Assembly (NCBI GenBank): GCA_029204225.1
Contig: CM055113.1
Coordinates: 18,879,746-18,943,745 of the forward strand
Length of the DNA stretch: 64,000 nt
Reading direction: 5' to 3'
Origin: Diphasiastrum complanatum
Taxonomy: Eukaryota > Streptophyta > Lycopodiopsida > Lycopodiales > Lycopodiaceae
The notes beneath the pieces are model-generated. The model did not search any database. It was not told the DNA's origin and saw only the letters and a program-made list of their open reading frames with translations. The position numbers and the translations under genes are program-made. The stretch's first letter is position 1. Each line of letters opens with the position of its first letter. Below are positions 63,711 to 64,000 of the stretch, piece by piece.

Positions 63711-64000
<290 letters not shown>

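Overview
The window looks like nuclear DNA of a land plant with a large, transposon-rich genome. The reasons are a plant-type TTTAGGG-like interstitial tract, plant-style Ty3/Gypsy and Ty1/Copia elements, BED/DUF659 hAT transposons, long CT/CA microsatellites, and a conserved nuclear gene whose introns reach 17 kb and are packed with mobile elements. A fern, lycophyte or gymnosperm would fit such introns, but the sequence alone does not settle the lineage.

The one host gene I can support is UTP25 (DEF, digestive-organ-expansion-factor family), a nucleolar protein of the small-subunit processome. Seventeen exons on the + strand run from 17606 to the stop codon at 57781-57783. They encode about 450 residues: most of the helicase-like core and the whole C-terminal domain. 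All splice phases agree and I see no stop in the joined exons. The acidic N-terminal part was not found and probably lies left of the window, which would put the left 17.6 kb inside one more giant intron.

Layout. 1-4.7 kb: 3' part of a Ty3/Gypsy element with an open gag-pol frame and a 3' LTR. 4.7-7.0 kb: Copia relic with its 3' LTR. 7.0-10.8 kb: no gene, diverged tandem repeats. 10774-16858: a hAT transposon with an 8-bp target duplication and a spliced, decayed transposase on the - strand. 17.6-21.2 kb: UTP25 exons 1-2, with a second hAT relic between them. 21.2-38.2 kb: a 17.0-kb intron holding a - strand LINE split by a Gypsy element (23426-29782), a - strand Copia piece (31.25-33.45 kb), and shuffled + strand LINE pieces (33.6-36.5 kb), one with an internal inversion. 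38.2-49.3 kb: UTP25 exons 3-13, with a short LTR pair, a tandem tRNA-like SINE dimer and a Copia relic in the introns. 49.3-56.8 kb: a 7.5-kb intron with Copia relics, a compact Copia element with AAGCA target duplications (52480-55288) and the 3' half of a LINE. 56.8-57.8 kb: the last four UTP25 exons. 57.8-64 kb: AT-rich DNA without a recognised gene, with a block of GCTATG/CATAGC inverted repeats and a long CTT/CT microsatellite.

The most interesting points are: a LINE family that ends in a small conserved hairpin followed by a CT microsatellite instead of poly(A), seen at three places; UTP25 apparently kept intact around nested insertions; the in-place inversion in a LINE reverse transcriptase; the hAT element with GC-rich subterminal arrays and a lost catalytic Asp; and the 97-bp tandem SINE dimer.
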